Shown: piece after piece, positions 7,862-15,034 of the stretch
Numbering within the stretch: position 1 is the stretch's first letter
How the letters are laid out: every line of letters begins with the position of its first letter
Source of the DNA: DSNY01 sp016861185
Lineage (GTDB): Bacteria > Pseudomonadota > Gammaproteobacteria > Burkholderiales > Burkholderiaceae_F
DNA length: 29,333 nt
Assembly (NCBI GenBank): GCA_030263275.1
Contig: SZOR01000046.1
Coordinates: forward strand, 1-29,333
Reading direction: 5' to 3'
Position numbers and translations under genes: made by a program
The notes under the pieces: generated by a model
Told to the model about the DNA's origin: nothing
What the model saw: the letters and a program-made list of their open reading frames with translations, nothing else
The model's database searches: none

Positions 7862-8659
7862 TCACGGGGCCGCGCGCCGGTGGAAGAACCACAGCAGCAC
7901 GGCGCCGATCGCGATCATCGGGATGGACAGCCACTGCCCCATCGACAGCTTCAGCGCAAGCAACCCGAGGAAGCTGTCGGGTTCGCGGCCGAACTCGGCA
8001 ACGAAGCGCAGCGTGCCGTAGCCGAGCAGGAACATCGAGCCGACCGCGCCCGCCGGCCGTTCGCGCCGCGAAAAGAGCCACAGGATCACGAACAGCAGCA
8101 CGCCTTCGAGCGCAAACTGGTAGAGCTGCGAAGGGTGCCGCGGGACGTTGTCGCCCGCCTGCGGAAAGACCATCGCCCACGGCCAGACCGCCGGATCGGC
8201 GGGCCGCCCCCACAGTTCCCCGTTGATGAAGTTGCCGATACGCCCGGCCGCGAGCCCCAGCGGCACCAGCGGGACGACGAAGTCGGCCACGCGCAGGAAC
8301 GACTTGCCGCGCAACCTTGCGAACAGCCACATCACGACGATCACGCCGATGATGCCGCCGTGCGAAGCCATGCCGCCCTGCCAGATCGCGAAGATCTCGA
8401 GCGGGTGCTGCAGGTAGTAGCCCGGCTTGTAGAACAGCACGTAGCCGAGCCGACCGCCGAGGATCACACCAAGCACGCCGTAGAAGAGCAGATCGTCGAC
8501 GTCGTTCCCGCTCATGCCGCGCCAGGCCTCGCGCGCGCGCAGTCGGCCGAGCAGCAGGAACAGCGCGAAGCCGACCAGATACATCAGCCCGTACCACCGG
8601 ATCGCGAGCGGACCGATCGAGATGGCGACGGGGTCGAACTGGGGGTGGACGAGGGGCAT
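7862..8659 (-). CDS. lgt: Prolipoprotein diacylglyceryl transferase
   Basis: Inner-membrane enzyme that transfers diacylglycerol from phosphatidylglycerol to the lipobox Cys of prolipoproteins, the first step of lipoprotein maturation. At 265 residues with about seven hydrophobic segments it is of family length. Signatures are HPQFDPVAISIGPLAIRWYG at the N-terminus, GGRLGYVLFY, the H100-G-G motif (E. coli H103), GRIGNFINGELWGR with R140 (E. coli R143), and HPSQLYQ. The conserved N-terminus fixes the start at ATG 8659 even though no Shine-Dalgarno is visible. The bases just upstream are heptamer repeat (8664-8690). It is divergent from ilvD. Substrates in this window would include LivK and the lipoprotein at 22542-22976. 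Confidence 0.97.
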   Translation of the reverse strand: MPLVHPQFDPVAISIGPLAIRWYGLMYLVGFALFLLLGRLRAREAWRGMSGNDVDDLLFYGVLGVILGGRLGYVLFYKPGYYLQHPLEIFAIWQGGMASHGGIIGVIVVMWLFARLRGKSFLRVADFVVPLVPLGLAAGRIGNFINGELWGRPADPAVWPWAMVFPQAGDNVPRHPSQLYQFALEGVLLFVILWLFSRRERPAGAVGSMFLLGYGTLRFVAEFGREPDSFLGLLALKLSMGQWLSIPMIAIGAVLLWFFHRRAAP

Positions 8660-8663
8660 CGGG

Positions 8664-8809
8664 ATGCGGATTGCGGATCGCGGATCGCGCTGAACGGGAA
8701 CCGTCGACGCTACGACAACGTCATCGGCAGCGCGCTGCGATAGTATCCCGAGCGCGCCTTCCTTCGAACGCCTCGGATACGCAATCCGCAATCCTCGATC
8801 CGCAATCCT
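8664..8809. repeat. Inverted heptamer-array repeat, copy B, spanning the lgt-ilvD divergent region
   Basis: The left arm (8664-8690) holds GGATTGC/GGATCGC units. The right arm (8781-8808) holds the inverted GCAATCC/GATCC units. They face each other across about 90 bp that must contain both divergent promoters. Each arm ends within a few bases of a start codon (lgt 8659, ilvD 8810), so both mRNAs carry the GCAATCC-type strand just before AUG. The core also holds an imperfect inverted repeat, GTATCCCGAG (8743-8752) with CTCGGATAC (8772-8780), and a TAGTAT hexamer (8741-8746). I could not place a convincing -35 box. Confidence 0.8.
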
Positions 8810-10501
8810 ATGCCTTACAACGAACGTAGCAAGAACGTCACGCAAGGCGTGGCGCGCTCGGCCAATCGCGCGATGTATTACGCGATGGGCTACAAGGACG
8901 AAGACTTCGACAAGCCGATGGTCGGCGTGGCCAACGGCCACTCGACGATCACGCCGTGCAACTCGGGGCTGCAGAAGCTGGCGGACGCGGCGATCGACGA
9001 GGTCGCCCGCTGCGGCGCCAATTCGCAGGTGTTCGGCGTGCCGACGATCTCCGACGGCATCGGCATGGGCACCGAGGGCATGAAGTATTCGCTCGTCTCG
9101 CGCGAGGTGATCGCCGACTGCATCGAGACCTGCGTGAACGGCCAGTGGATGGACGGCGTGATCGTCATCGGCGGCTGCGACAAGAACATGCCGGGCGGCA
9201 TGATGGCGATCGCCCGCTGCAACGTTCCGGCGATCTACGTGTACGGCGGCACGGTCAAACCCGGCCACTACAAGGACAAGGACCTGACGATCGTCTCCGC
9301 GTTCGAGGCCGTGGGCGAGTTCACCGCGGGGCGCCTGTCCGAAACCGACTTCAAGGAAATCGAGCGGCGCTGCATTCCCGGCTCGGGCTCGTGCGGCGGC
9401 ATGTACACGGCGAACACGATGAGCTCGTCGTTCGAGGCGCTCGGCATGAGCCTGCTGTATTCGTCCACGCAGGCCAATCCCGATCAGGAGAAGGTCGACT
9501 CGACGGTCGAGGCCGCGCGCGTGCTGGTCGAAGCGATCAAAAAAGGGCTGAAACCGCGCGACATCATCACGCGCAAGTCGATCGAAAACGCGGTGGCTCT
9601 GATCATGGCGGTCGGCGGCTCGACCAACGCCGTGCTGCACTACCTGGCGATCGCGCACTCGGCCGGCATCGAGTGGACGATCGACGACTTCGAGCGCATC
9701 CGCCGCAAGGTGCCGGTGCTGTGCGACCTGAAACCCTCGGGCAAGTACGTCGCGACCGATTTGCACGCGGCCGGCGGCATCCCGCAGGTGCTGAAGATCC
9801 TGCTCGCCAACGGCCTGCTGCACGGCGACTGTATGACGATCACCGGCAAGACGATGGCGGAGATGTTGAAGGACGTGCCGGCGCAACCGCGCGCCGACCA
9901 GCACGTGATTCGCCCGTTCGACAAGCCGCTGTATCCGCACGGCCACCTCGCGATCCTGAAGGGCAACCTCGCGCCCGAAGGTTGTGTCGCGAAGATCACC
10001 GGATTGAAGAACCCCGCGATCACCGGCCCGGCGCGCGTGTTCGATTCCGAGGACGCGGCGATGGAAGCGATCCTCGCCGACAAGATCAAGCCCGGCGACG
10101 TGGTGGTGATCCGCTACGAAGGACCGCAAGGCGGCCCGGGCATGCGCGAGATGCTGAGCCCCACCTCGGCGATCATCGGCAAGGGGCTCGGCGAATCCGT
10201 GGGGCTGATCACCGACGGCCGCTTCTCCGGCGGCACTTGGGGCATGGTGGTCGGCCACGTCGCGCCCGAGGCGTACGTCGGCGGCAACATCGCGCTGATC
10301 AAGGAGGGCGACTCGATCACGATCGACGCGAACAAGCTGCTGCTGCAGTTGAACGTGTCCGACGACGAGCTGGCGCGGCGGCGCGCCGCATGGAAGCAGC
10401 CGCCGCCGCGCTACACGCGCGGCGTGCTGGCGAAGTTCGCGAAACTGGTGTCGACTGCCAGCAAGGGCGCGATTACCGACGAGCGGCTGTTCGGCCGGTA
10501 G
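8810..10501 (+). CDS. ilvD: Dihydroxy-acid dehydratase
   Basis: Fe-S dehydratase of 563 residues catalysing the third step of valine/isoleucine (and pantothenate/leucine precursor) synthesis, from 2,3-dihydroxy acids to 2-keto acids. Cluster ligands are C50 (ITPCNSG), C123 (GGCDKNMPGG) and C195 (GSGSCGGMYTANTM). Having three cysteines fits the IlvD/Edd family, in which this pattern is often associated with a [2Fe-2S] form. The C-terminal part includes the conserved TDGRFSGGTWG and GHVAPEA segments. ATG 8810 is supported by the conserved MPYNERSKNVTQGVARSANRA-like start. However, the preceding bases are repeat copy B with no Shine-Dalgarno. It is divergent from lgt and convergent with the small Trp-rich gene, a known betaproteobacterial arrangement as I recall it. 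Confidence 0.97.
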   Translation: MPYNERSKNVTQGVARSANRAMYYAMGYKDEDFDKPMVGVANGHSTITPCNSGLQKLADAAIDEVARCGANSQVFGVPTISDGIGMGTEGMKYSLVSREVIADCIETCVNGQWMDGVIVIGGCDKNMPGGMMAIARCNVPAIYVYGGTVKPGHYKDKDLTIVSAFEAVGEFTAGRLSETDFKEIERRCIPGSGSCGGMYTANTMSSSFEALGMSLLYSSTQANPDQEKVDSTVEAARVLVEAIKKGLKPRDIITRKSIENAVALIMAVGGSTNAVLHYLAIAHSAGIEWTIDDFERIRRKVPVLCDLKPSGKYVATDLHAAGGIPQVLKILLANGLLHGDCMTITGKTMAEMLKDVPAQPRADQHVIRPFDKPLYPHGHLAILKGNLAPEGCVAKITGLKNPAITGPARVFDSEDAAMEAILADKIKPGDVVVIRYEGPQGGPGMREMLSPTSAIIGKGLGESVGLITDGRFSGGTWGMVVGHVAPEAYVGGNIALIKEGDSITIDANKLLLQLNVSDDELARRRAAWKQPPPRYTRGVLAKFAKLVSTASKGAITDERLFGR

Positions 10502-10512
10502 CGTGTGCACGC

Positions 10513-10531
10513 GCCGGCGCTCAGCGCCGGC
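10513..10531. terminator. Short convergent-gene hairpin with the stop codon in its loop
   Basis: GCCGGCGC (10513-10520) and GCGCCGGC (10524-10531) form a perfect 8-bp stem. Its 3-nt loop is the TCA that encodes the stop of the Trp-rich gene. It lies between the convergent ilvD and small Trp-rich genes and could act in either direction. No T-tract follows on either strand, so intrinsic termination would be weak. Confidence 0.35.
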
Positions 10532-10757
10532 CGCGCTTGCCGCGCTCGAGCGTGCGCTTGATGCGCTCCTGTTTGGCCCGTTCGAGCTCGTCGAACGCCT
10601 TCTTCTTGTCGAGGCCGAGGCGCTTCTCGAACAGCTCGAACCAGATCAGCGCCAGCACGAACGGTGCCGAAACCCACCACCAGGACAACTCGGCGAAGAC
10701 CGAAACGCCGAGCAGCTTCAGAACGAGCAGCGCGACACCGAGCCAGAGAAGCCACAT
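10521..10757 (-). CDS. Small Trp-rich protein (TIGR04438-like)
   Basis: A 78-residue protein starting MWLLWLGVALLVLKLLG, with a second hydrophobic stretch (ELSWWWVSAPFVLALIWFELFE) and a highly basic, Lys/Arg-rich helical tail. This matches the betaproteobacterial family called small Trp-rich protein (TIGR04438), recognised by its tryptophans, about two membrane helices and a charged tail. The function is unknown. I start at ATG 10757. A GTG three codons upstream (10766) is possible but lies only about 2 nt from the GAGG site, while the ATG is 11 nt away. The tail is probably cytoplasmic and the protein probably sits in the inner membrane (inference). It is convergent with ilvD and divergent from the cytochrome c gene. 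Confidence 0.82.
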   Translation of the reverse strand: MWLLWLGVALLVLKLLGVSVFAELSWWWVSAPFVLALIWFELFEKRLGLDKKKAFDELERAKQERIKRTLERGKRGRR

Positions 10758-10808
10758 AGCGAACACCGCCTCGCGTCAAGGGTCGGAAGCGCATATTAGC
10801 CCTGAGGA

Positions 10809-10831
10809 CGACCGGCCCATGCGGCCGGTCG
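10809..10831. repeat. Palindrome in the Trp-rich/cytochrome c divergent region
   Basis: CGACCGGCC (10809-10817) and GGCCGGTCG (10823-10831) make a perfect 9-bp inverted repeat around CATGC. It lies in the 180-bp gap 10758-10937 between two divergent genes, so it may be an operator or an mRNA hairpin. A TAATAT hexamer on the minus strand (10793-10798) could be the -10 box of the Trp-rich gene, but no matching -35 box is seen. Confidence 0.4.
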
Positions 10832-10937
10832 GGCGCCGCTTTGCGCGATGAGTCAGCCGCTTGGGACGGTCAACCGATGGTGCGTCGAGCCGTTAGAATG
10901 CCGGACCCGATTCGCCCTCGCTCTGACGGAGTTGCTG

Positions 10938-11246
10938 ATGAAAAAAGCCCTGTTCGTCGCCGCTATCGGCCTCACTTTCGTGAGCGGCGCCGCGTTCGCC
11001 AACGCGGATCTGGCCAAGGCCAAGAACTGCCTCGCCTGCCATACGGCCGACAAGAAGCTGGTGGGTCCTTCGTACAAGGACGTCGCCGCCAAGTACGCCA
11101 GCGACAAGGACGCGGTCGCCAAGCTGGCGAAGAAGATCCGCGACGGCGGCGTGGGTGTTTGGGGTCAGGTGCCGATGCCCGCCAACCCGCAGGTCAGCGA
11201 AGCCGAAGCGCAGACGCTGGCCAAGTGGGTTCTGACGCACAAGTAA
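10938..11246 (+). CDS. Periplasmic class I cytochrome c (c551/c552 type)
   Basis: Small electron carrier of 102 residues. A Sec signal peptide (MKKALFVAAIGLTFVSGAAFA, cleavage before NADL) is followed by a mono-heme domain. The heme attachment motif is CLACH (C31, C34, H35), and M80 in the QVPMPANP loop is the expected sixth ligand. Segments LVGPSYKDVAAKY and IRDGGVGVWG are typical of betaproteobacterial and pseudomonad cytochrome c551-like proteins that pass electrons to terminal oxidases or nitrite reductase. The mature size of about 8-9 kDa fits. A GGAG site (10928-10931) precedes ATG 10938. The gene is monocistronic and followed by a terminator at 11294-11320. The redox partner cannot be inferred from neighbours. 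Confidence 0.93.
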   Translation: MKKALFVAAIGLTFVSGAAFANADLAKAKNCLACHTADKKLVGPSYKDVAAKYASDKDAVAKLAKKIRDGGVGVWGQVPMPANPQVSEAEAQTLAKWVLTHK

Positions 11247-11293
11247 TCCGGTCATCGCGCAGCGCCCGGCGGGCGCGTGCGCCGACGGTTCTC

Positions 11294-11320
11294 GGGGCGC
11301 CTGTGGCGCCCCGTTTCATT
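11294..11320 (+). terminator. Rho-independent terminator after the cytochrome c gene
   Basis: GGGGCGCC (11294-11301), loop TGT, GGCGCCCC (11305-11312), then GTTTCATT. The 8-bp GC stem with a short T-rich tail ends the cytochrome c transcript. The tail overlaps the stop codon of the convergent dadA gene (11316-11318). Confidence 0.75.
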
Positions 11321-12575
11321 CCCACGGCAGCGGCGGCGGTTCGATGTCCGCCGCACCGCCGCCGATCAGATCGGCGATCAACTTGCCCGATCCGACCCCC
11401 ATCGTCCAGCCGAGCGTGCCGTGCCCGGTGTTGACGTACAGACCCGCGATGGGCGTCGCGCCGATCAGCGGCACGCCCGACGGCGTGACGGGCCGCAACC
11501 CGGCCCAGTACAGCGGCCGGTCGTAGTCGCAGGCCGCGGGAAACAGCGCCTGCACGCGCCGCGTGATCGCAGCGCAGCGCACGTCGTTCAGGCTGCGGTC
11601 GTAGCCGTTCAGCTCGGCCGTCCCCGCCACACGCAGCCGAGCACCGAGCCGCGAGAAAACGAGTTTGTATTCGTCGTCGGTCAGGCTCACGGTCGGCGCG
11701 CGCGCGGCGTCGACGACTTCGTAGGTCGCCGAATAGCCCTTGCCCGGGTACAGCGGCAGCCGAATGCCGAGCGGCGCGAGCAGCGCGCGCGAATGCACGC
11801 CGAGCGCGACGACGACCGCGTCGGCGTGCAGCGCGCGATAGCGGCCGTCGCCTCCGATCGCTTCGGCACCGCAGACGCGGCCCGCCTCGAGGACGAGCCG
11901 CGTGACCTGGGTGTCGAAGGCGAATCGCACGCCGCGTTGTTCGGCCGCGCGGGCGAGGCCTTCGGTGAAACGCGCCGCGTCGCCGGATTCGTCCTCGGCG
12001 CAGTAGTCGGCGCCGACGATGCGGTTGCGCAGCGGAGCCAGTGCGGGCTCGATCCGCACGGCCTCGTCGGCGTCGATCGAGCGCCGATCGCAGCCGAGCT
12101 CGCGCATCAGCGCCGCCGGCGCGAGCGACGCCTCGTACTCGGCCGCGGTCGTGTACAAGTGCAGGATGCCGCGCGACAACTGCTCGTACTCGAGCGTGAG
12201 CTCCCGCCGCAGCACGCGCAGCAGCGCGCGGCTGTACAGCGCGAGCCGCACGTTGTGCCGGATGTTGCGCGCGGTACGCGCCGGCAGACACTCGCGCAGG
12301 AAGGCGAGCGCCCAGGTCCACTGGTGCAACTCGGGGCGAAGCCGGAACAGCAGCGGCGCGTCGGTGCGGCCGAGCCATTTCAGCACCTTCAGAGGTGCGG
12401 CCGGATTCGCCCACGGCTCCGCATGGCTGACGGAAATCTGGCCGCCGTTGGCGAAGCTGGTCTCGCGCGCCACGCCCGGCGCGCGTTCGATGAGCGTGAC
12501 CTCGTGTCCCGCCGCGCGCAGGAACCACGCGCTGCTGGTACCGATGATGCCGCCGCCGAGAACCAGAACGCGCAT
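11316..12575 (-). CDS. dadA: D-amino-acid dehydrogenase (FAD-dependent, DadA family)
   Basis: Flavoprotein of 419 residues that would oxidatively deaminate D-amino acids to 2-keto acids and pass electrons to the respiratory chain. The N-terminus is the dinucleotide-binding GGGIIGTSSAWFL loop, followed by HEVTLIER, whose terminal Glu binds the FAD ribose. Further family marks are the ETSFANGGQIS segment, the PLYPGKGYSAT motif and the C-terminal second flavin motif GHGTLGWTMGVGSGKLIADL. The length and the FANGGQ signature match DadA rather than glycine oxidase. It is divergent from livK across about 220 bp. The frame is open upstream to 12776, but ATG 12575 starts the FAD motif directly and has an AAGGG site 10 nt upstream. 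Membrane association is inferred from the family. Confidence 0.85.
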   Translation of the reverse strand: MRVLVLGGGIIGTSSAWFLRAAGHEVTLIERAPGVARETSFANGGQISVSHAEPWANPAAPLKVLKWLGRTDAPLLFRLRPELHQWTWALAFLRECLPARTARNIRHNVRLALYSRALLRVLRRELTLEYEQLSRGILHLYTTAAEYEASLAPAALMRELGCDRRSIDADEAVRIEPALAPLRNRIVGADYCAEDESGDAARFTEGLARAAEQRGVRFAFDTQVTRLVLEAGRVCGAEAIGGDGRYRALHADAVVVALGVHSRALLAPLGIRLPLYPGKGYSATYEVVDAARAPTVSLTDDEYKLVFSRLGARLRVAGTAELNGYDRSLNDVRCAAITRRVQALFPAACDYDRPLYWAGLRPVTPSGVPLIGATPIAGLYVNTGHGTLGWTMGVGSGKLIADLIGGGAADIEPPPLPWE

Positions 12576-12673
12576 GTCGCCGTATCCCTTGCCGGGTCGG
12601 CCGATTCTAGTAACCCCGCAAGTGCGCGATGCGGACGCGCAACAACGACCGCCCTCGCCCGGCCGCGGCTTCC

Positions 12674-12701
12674 TTGCGACGCGAGTGCACGCTAGTACAA
12701 T
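12674..12701 (+). promoter_or_regulatory. Sigma70-like promoter for the liv operon
   Basis: TTGCGA (12674-12679) and TACAAT (12696-12701) with a 16-bp spacer lie upstream of livK on its strand. The predicted start near 12708 gives a leader of about 85 nt ending in AGGAG (12781-12785), 8 nt before the ATG. Confidence 0.6.
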
Positions 12702-12793
12702 CCGCCGCTTTCGAGCCGGGACCGGCCGTCGGCGTTCCGGGCGAAAGAAGAACGGTTTCGTAGTTGGTCGAAACACCTCGAGGAGAACGGTTC

Positions 12794-13978
12794 ATGAACC
12801 ACCTGATGAAGATCGCTCCGCTGGCCGTCGCGGCTGCGGTTGCGCTTGCCGCGTGCGGCAAGAAGGAAGAGCCGGCCAAGGCGGAGGCGGCCAAGGCTCC
12901 GGCCGCGGCCCCTGCCGAAGTGATCAAGATCGGCCATGTCGCGCCGCTGACCGGCGGCATCGCGCACCTGGGCAAGGACAACGAGAACGGCGCCCGCCTG
13001 GCCGTCGACGAGATCAACGTCGCGGGAGGTCTGGACGTCGGCGGCAAGAAGTACAAGCTGGAGCTGCTCGCGGAGGACGACAAGGCCGACCCGAAGGAAG
13101 GCACGCTCGCCGCGCAGAAGCTGGTCGACGCCGGCGTGGTGGCGGTGGTCGGCCACCTGAACTCCGGCACGTCGATCCCCGCGTCGAAGATCTACGCCGA
13201 CGCCAACGTCGTGCAGGTTTCGCCGTCGGCGACCAACCCGAAGCTGACCGAGCAGGGCTTCAAGACGACCTTCCGCGTCGTCGCCAACGACAACCAGCAG
13301 GGTTCTGTGCTTGCCAACTACGCGGCCACCGAGATGAAGGCCAAGACGATCGCGATCGTCGATGACCGCACGGCGTACGGCCAGGGCCTCGCCGACGTGG
13401 TCGAGAAGGTCGCGAAAGAAAAAGGTCTGAAAGTCGTCGCACGCGAATTCGCGACGGACAAGACGACCGATTTCAACGCGATCCTGACCAAGATCCGCGC
13501 CGCCAAGCCCGACGTCGTGATGTACGGCGGCATGGACGCCACCGCCGGCCCGATGGCCAAGCAGATGAAGCAGCTCGGCATCAAGAGCAAGCTGCTGGCC
13601 GGCGACGGCGTGTGCTCGCCCGAGTTCATCAAGCTCGCCGGCGACGCCGCCGACATCCTGACCTGCTCGATGGCGGGCGAGGCGGTCGAGAAGCTGGCCA
13701 AAGGCGAGGAGTTCAAGGCCAAGTACAAGGCCAAGTTCAACCAGGACGTGCAGATCTACTCGCCGTACAGCTACGACGCCGTCTACGTGATCGCCGACGC
13801 GATCAAGCGCGCCGGCAAGGTCGACAAGGCCGCGATCGTCGCCGCGATGCCCGCGACCAGCTACACGGGCGTCACCGGCCAGATCACGTTCGACGAGAAG
13901 GGCGACATCAAGAACGGCGCCATCTCGATGTTCAACGTCAAGGACGGCAAGCTCAACTACATCTCGACCTCGCGCTGA
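12794..13978 (+). CDS. livK: Branched-chain amino-acid ABC transporter substrate-binding lipoprotein
   Basis: Periplasmic receptor of 394 residues of the Leu/Ile/Val-binding (Peripla_BP_6) family. The signal peptide ends in a lipobox LAAC with the lipidated Cys at residue 21, so it should be anchored to a membrane. Lipid-anchored LivK-like receptors contrast with the soluble E. coli protein. A Lys/Ala/Glu-rich linker (about 22-45) leads to the binding domain, starting EVIKIGHVAPLTGGIAHLGKDNENGARLAVDEIN. Conserved VVGHLNSGTSIPAS, FRVVANDNQQG and YSPYSYDAVY segments follow. ATG 12794 has AGGAG at 12781-12785; an upstream TTG (12764) is unsupported. It is the first gene of livKHMGF, separated from livH by a strong terminator, which would give excess receptor over permease. 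Confidence 0.93.
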   Translation: MNHLMKIAPLAVAAAVALAACGKKEEPAKAEAAKAPAAAPAEVIKIGHVAPLTGGIAHLGKDNENGARLAVDEINVAGGLDVGGKKYKLELLAEDDKADPKEGTLAAQKLVDAGVVAVVGHLNSGTSIPASKIYADANVVQVSPSATNPKLTEQGFKTTFRVVANDNQQGSVLANYAATEMKAKTIAIVDDRTAYGQGLADVVEKVAKEKGLKVVAREFATDKTTDFNAILTKIRAAKPDVVMYGGMDATAGPMAKQMKQLGIKSKLLAGDGVCSPEFIKLAGDAADILTCSMAGEAVEKLAKGEEFKAKYKAKFNQDVQIYSPYSYDAVYVIADAIKRAGKVDKAAIVAAMPATSYTGVTGQITFDEKGDIKNGAISMFNVKDGKLNYISTSR

Positions 13979-13996
13979 GGCACGATGCCGGAACGA

Positions 13997-14023
13997 ACGG
14001 CACCTTCGGGTGCCGTTTTTTTT
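13997..14023 (+). terminator. Strong rho-independent terminator between livK and livH
   Basis: ACGGCACC (13997-14004), a TTCG tetraloop, GGTGCCGT (14009-14016), then a run of eight T (14016-14023). The C(UUCG)G loop and U-tract make it a textbook intrinsic terminator just after livK. Partial read-through would set the receptor-to-permease ratio. Confidence 0.9.
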
Positions 14024-14095
14024 GAGAGGGGCGGCGCGGCAGCCACGGACGCGCTGTAGGATGCAGGCGCGCCCCGGCGCGCCGGAGACAGAACG

Positions 14096-15025
14096 ATGGA
14101 AACCTTCATCCAGCAGATCCTCAACGGCCTGGTGCTCGGCAGCCTGTACTCGCTGATCGCGCTCGGCTACACGATGGTCTACGGCATCCTGAACCTGATC
14201 AACTTCGCGCACGGCGACGTGCTGATGGTCGGCGCGCTGACCGCGTTGAGCGTGATCCTGCTCCTGCAGGCGCAGTTCCCCGATCTGCCCGGCTGGCTGC
14301 TGCTGGTCGCGGGTGTGGCCGTCGCGATCCCGACCTGCGTCGTCACGAGTCTGATCATCGAACGCGTCGCCTACCGGCCGCTGCGCAACGCGCCGCGGCT
14401 GGCGCCGCTGATCACCGCGATCGGCGTTTCGATCGTGCTGCAAACGCTCGCGATGATCGTCTGGGGCCGTAACTACATGACGTTTCCGCAGCTACTGCCG
14501 TCGGATCCGATCCATTTCCTCGGCGCGACAGTCACGGTCACGAAGCTGCTCGTCATCGTGCTGTCTGCGTCGATCATGGCCGCGTTGATGCTGCTGGTGA
14601 ACCGCAGCAAGCTCGGCCGCGCGATGCGCGCGACCGCGGAGAATCCGCGCGTGGCGGGACTGATGGGGGTCAACCCGAACTACGTGATCGCGCTGACCTT
14701 CGCGATCGGCGCCGGACTCGCCGCCGTGGCCGGCGTAATGCTGGCGGCGACCTACACGGTCGCACACTTCTACATGGGCTTTCTGCCGGGGCTGAAGGCG
14801 TTCACTGCAGCGGTGCTCGGCGGCATCGGCAACATCCCCGGCGCGATGGTCGGCGGGCTGCTGCTGGGCCTGATCGAGGCGCTCGGCGCCGGCTACATCG
14901 GCCAGTTGACCGGCGGCGTGCTCGGTTCGCACTACCAGGACGTGTTCGCCTTCATCGTGCTGTGCGCGGTGCTGATCCTGCGGCCGTCGGGGCTGCTGGG
15001 CGAACGCGTCGCCGACCGCGCGTAG
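14096..15025 (+). CDS. livH: Branched-chain amino-acid ABC transporter permease LivH
   Basis: Inner-membrane permease of 309 residues with about eight hydrophobic helices. The start METFIQQILNGLVLGSLYSL and the next segment IALGYTMVYGILNLINFAHG are the LivH hallmark. The cytoplasmic coupling region contains RAMRATAENPRVAGLMGVN, which contacts the ATPases, and the C-terminus has GGIGNIPGAMVGGLLLGLIEAL. A GGAGA site (14084-14088) precedes the ATG. Immediately before it is a perfect GGCGCGCC-CC-GGCGCGCC palindrome (14066-14083) that could fold in the leader. It pairs with LivM to form the translocation pore. The gap after livK (13979-14095) holds the terminator at 13997-14023. Confidence 0.95.
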   Translation: METFIQQILNGLVLGSLYSLIALGYTMVYGILNLINFAHGDVLMVGALTALSVILLLQAQFPDLPGWLLLVAGVAVAIPTCVVTSLIIERVAYRPLRNAPRLAPLITAIGVSIVLQTLAMIVWGRNYMTFPQLLPSDPIHFLGATVTVTKLLVIVLSASIMAALMLLVNRSKLGRAMRATAENPRVAGLMGVNPNYVIALTFAIGAGLAAVAGVMLAATYTVAHFYMGFLPGLKAFTAAVLGGIGNIPGAMVGGLLLGLIEALGAGYIGQLTGGVLGSHYQDVFAFIVLCAVLILRPSGLLGERVADRA

Positions 15026-15034
15026 GAGCGCTCC

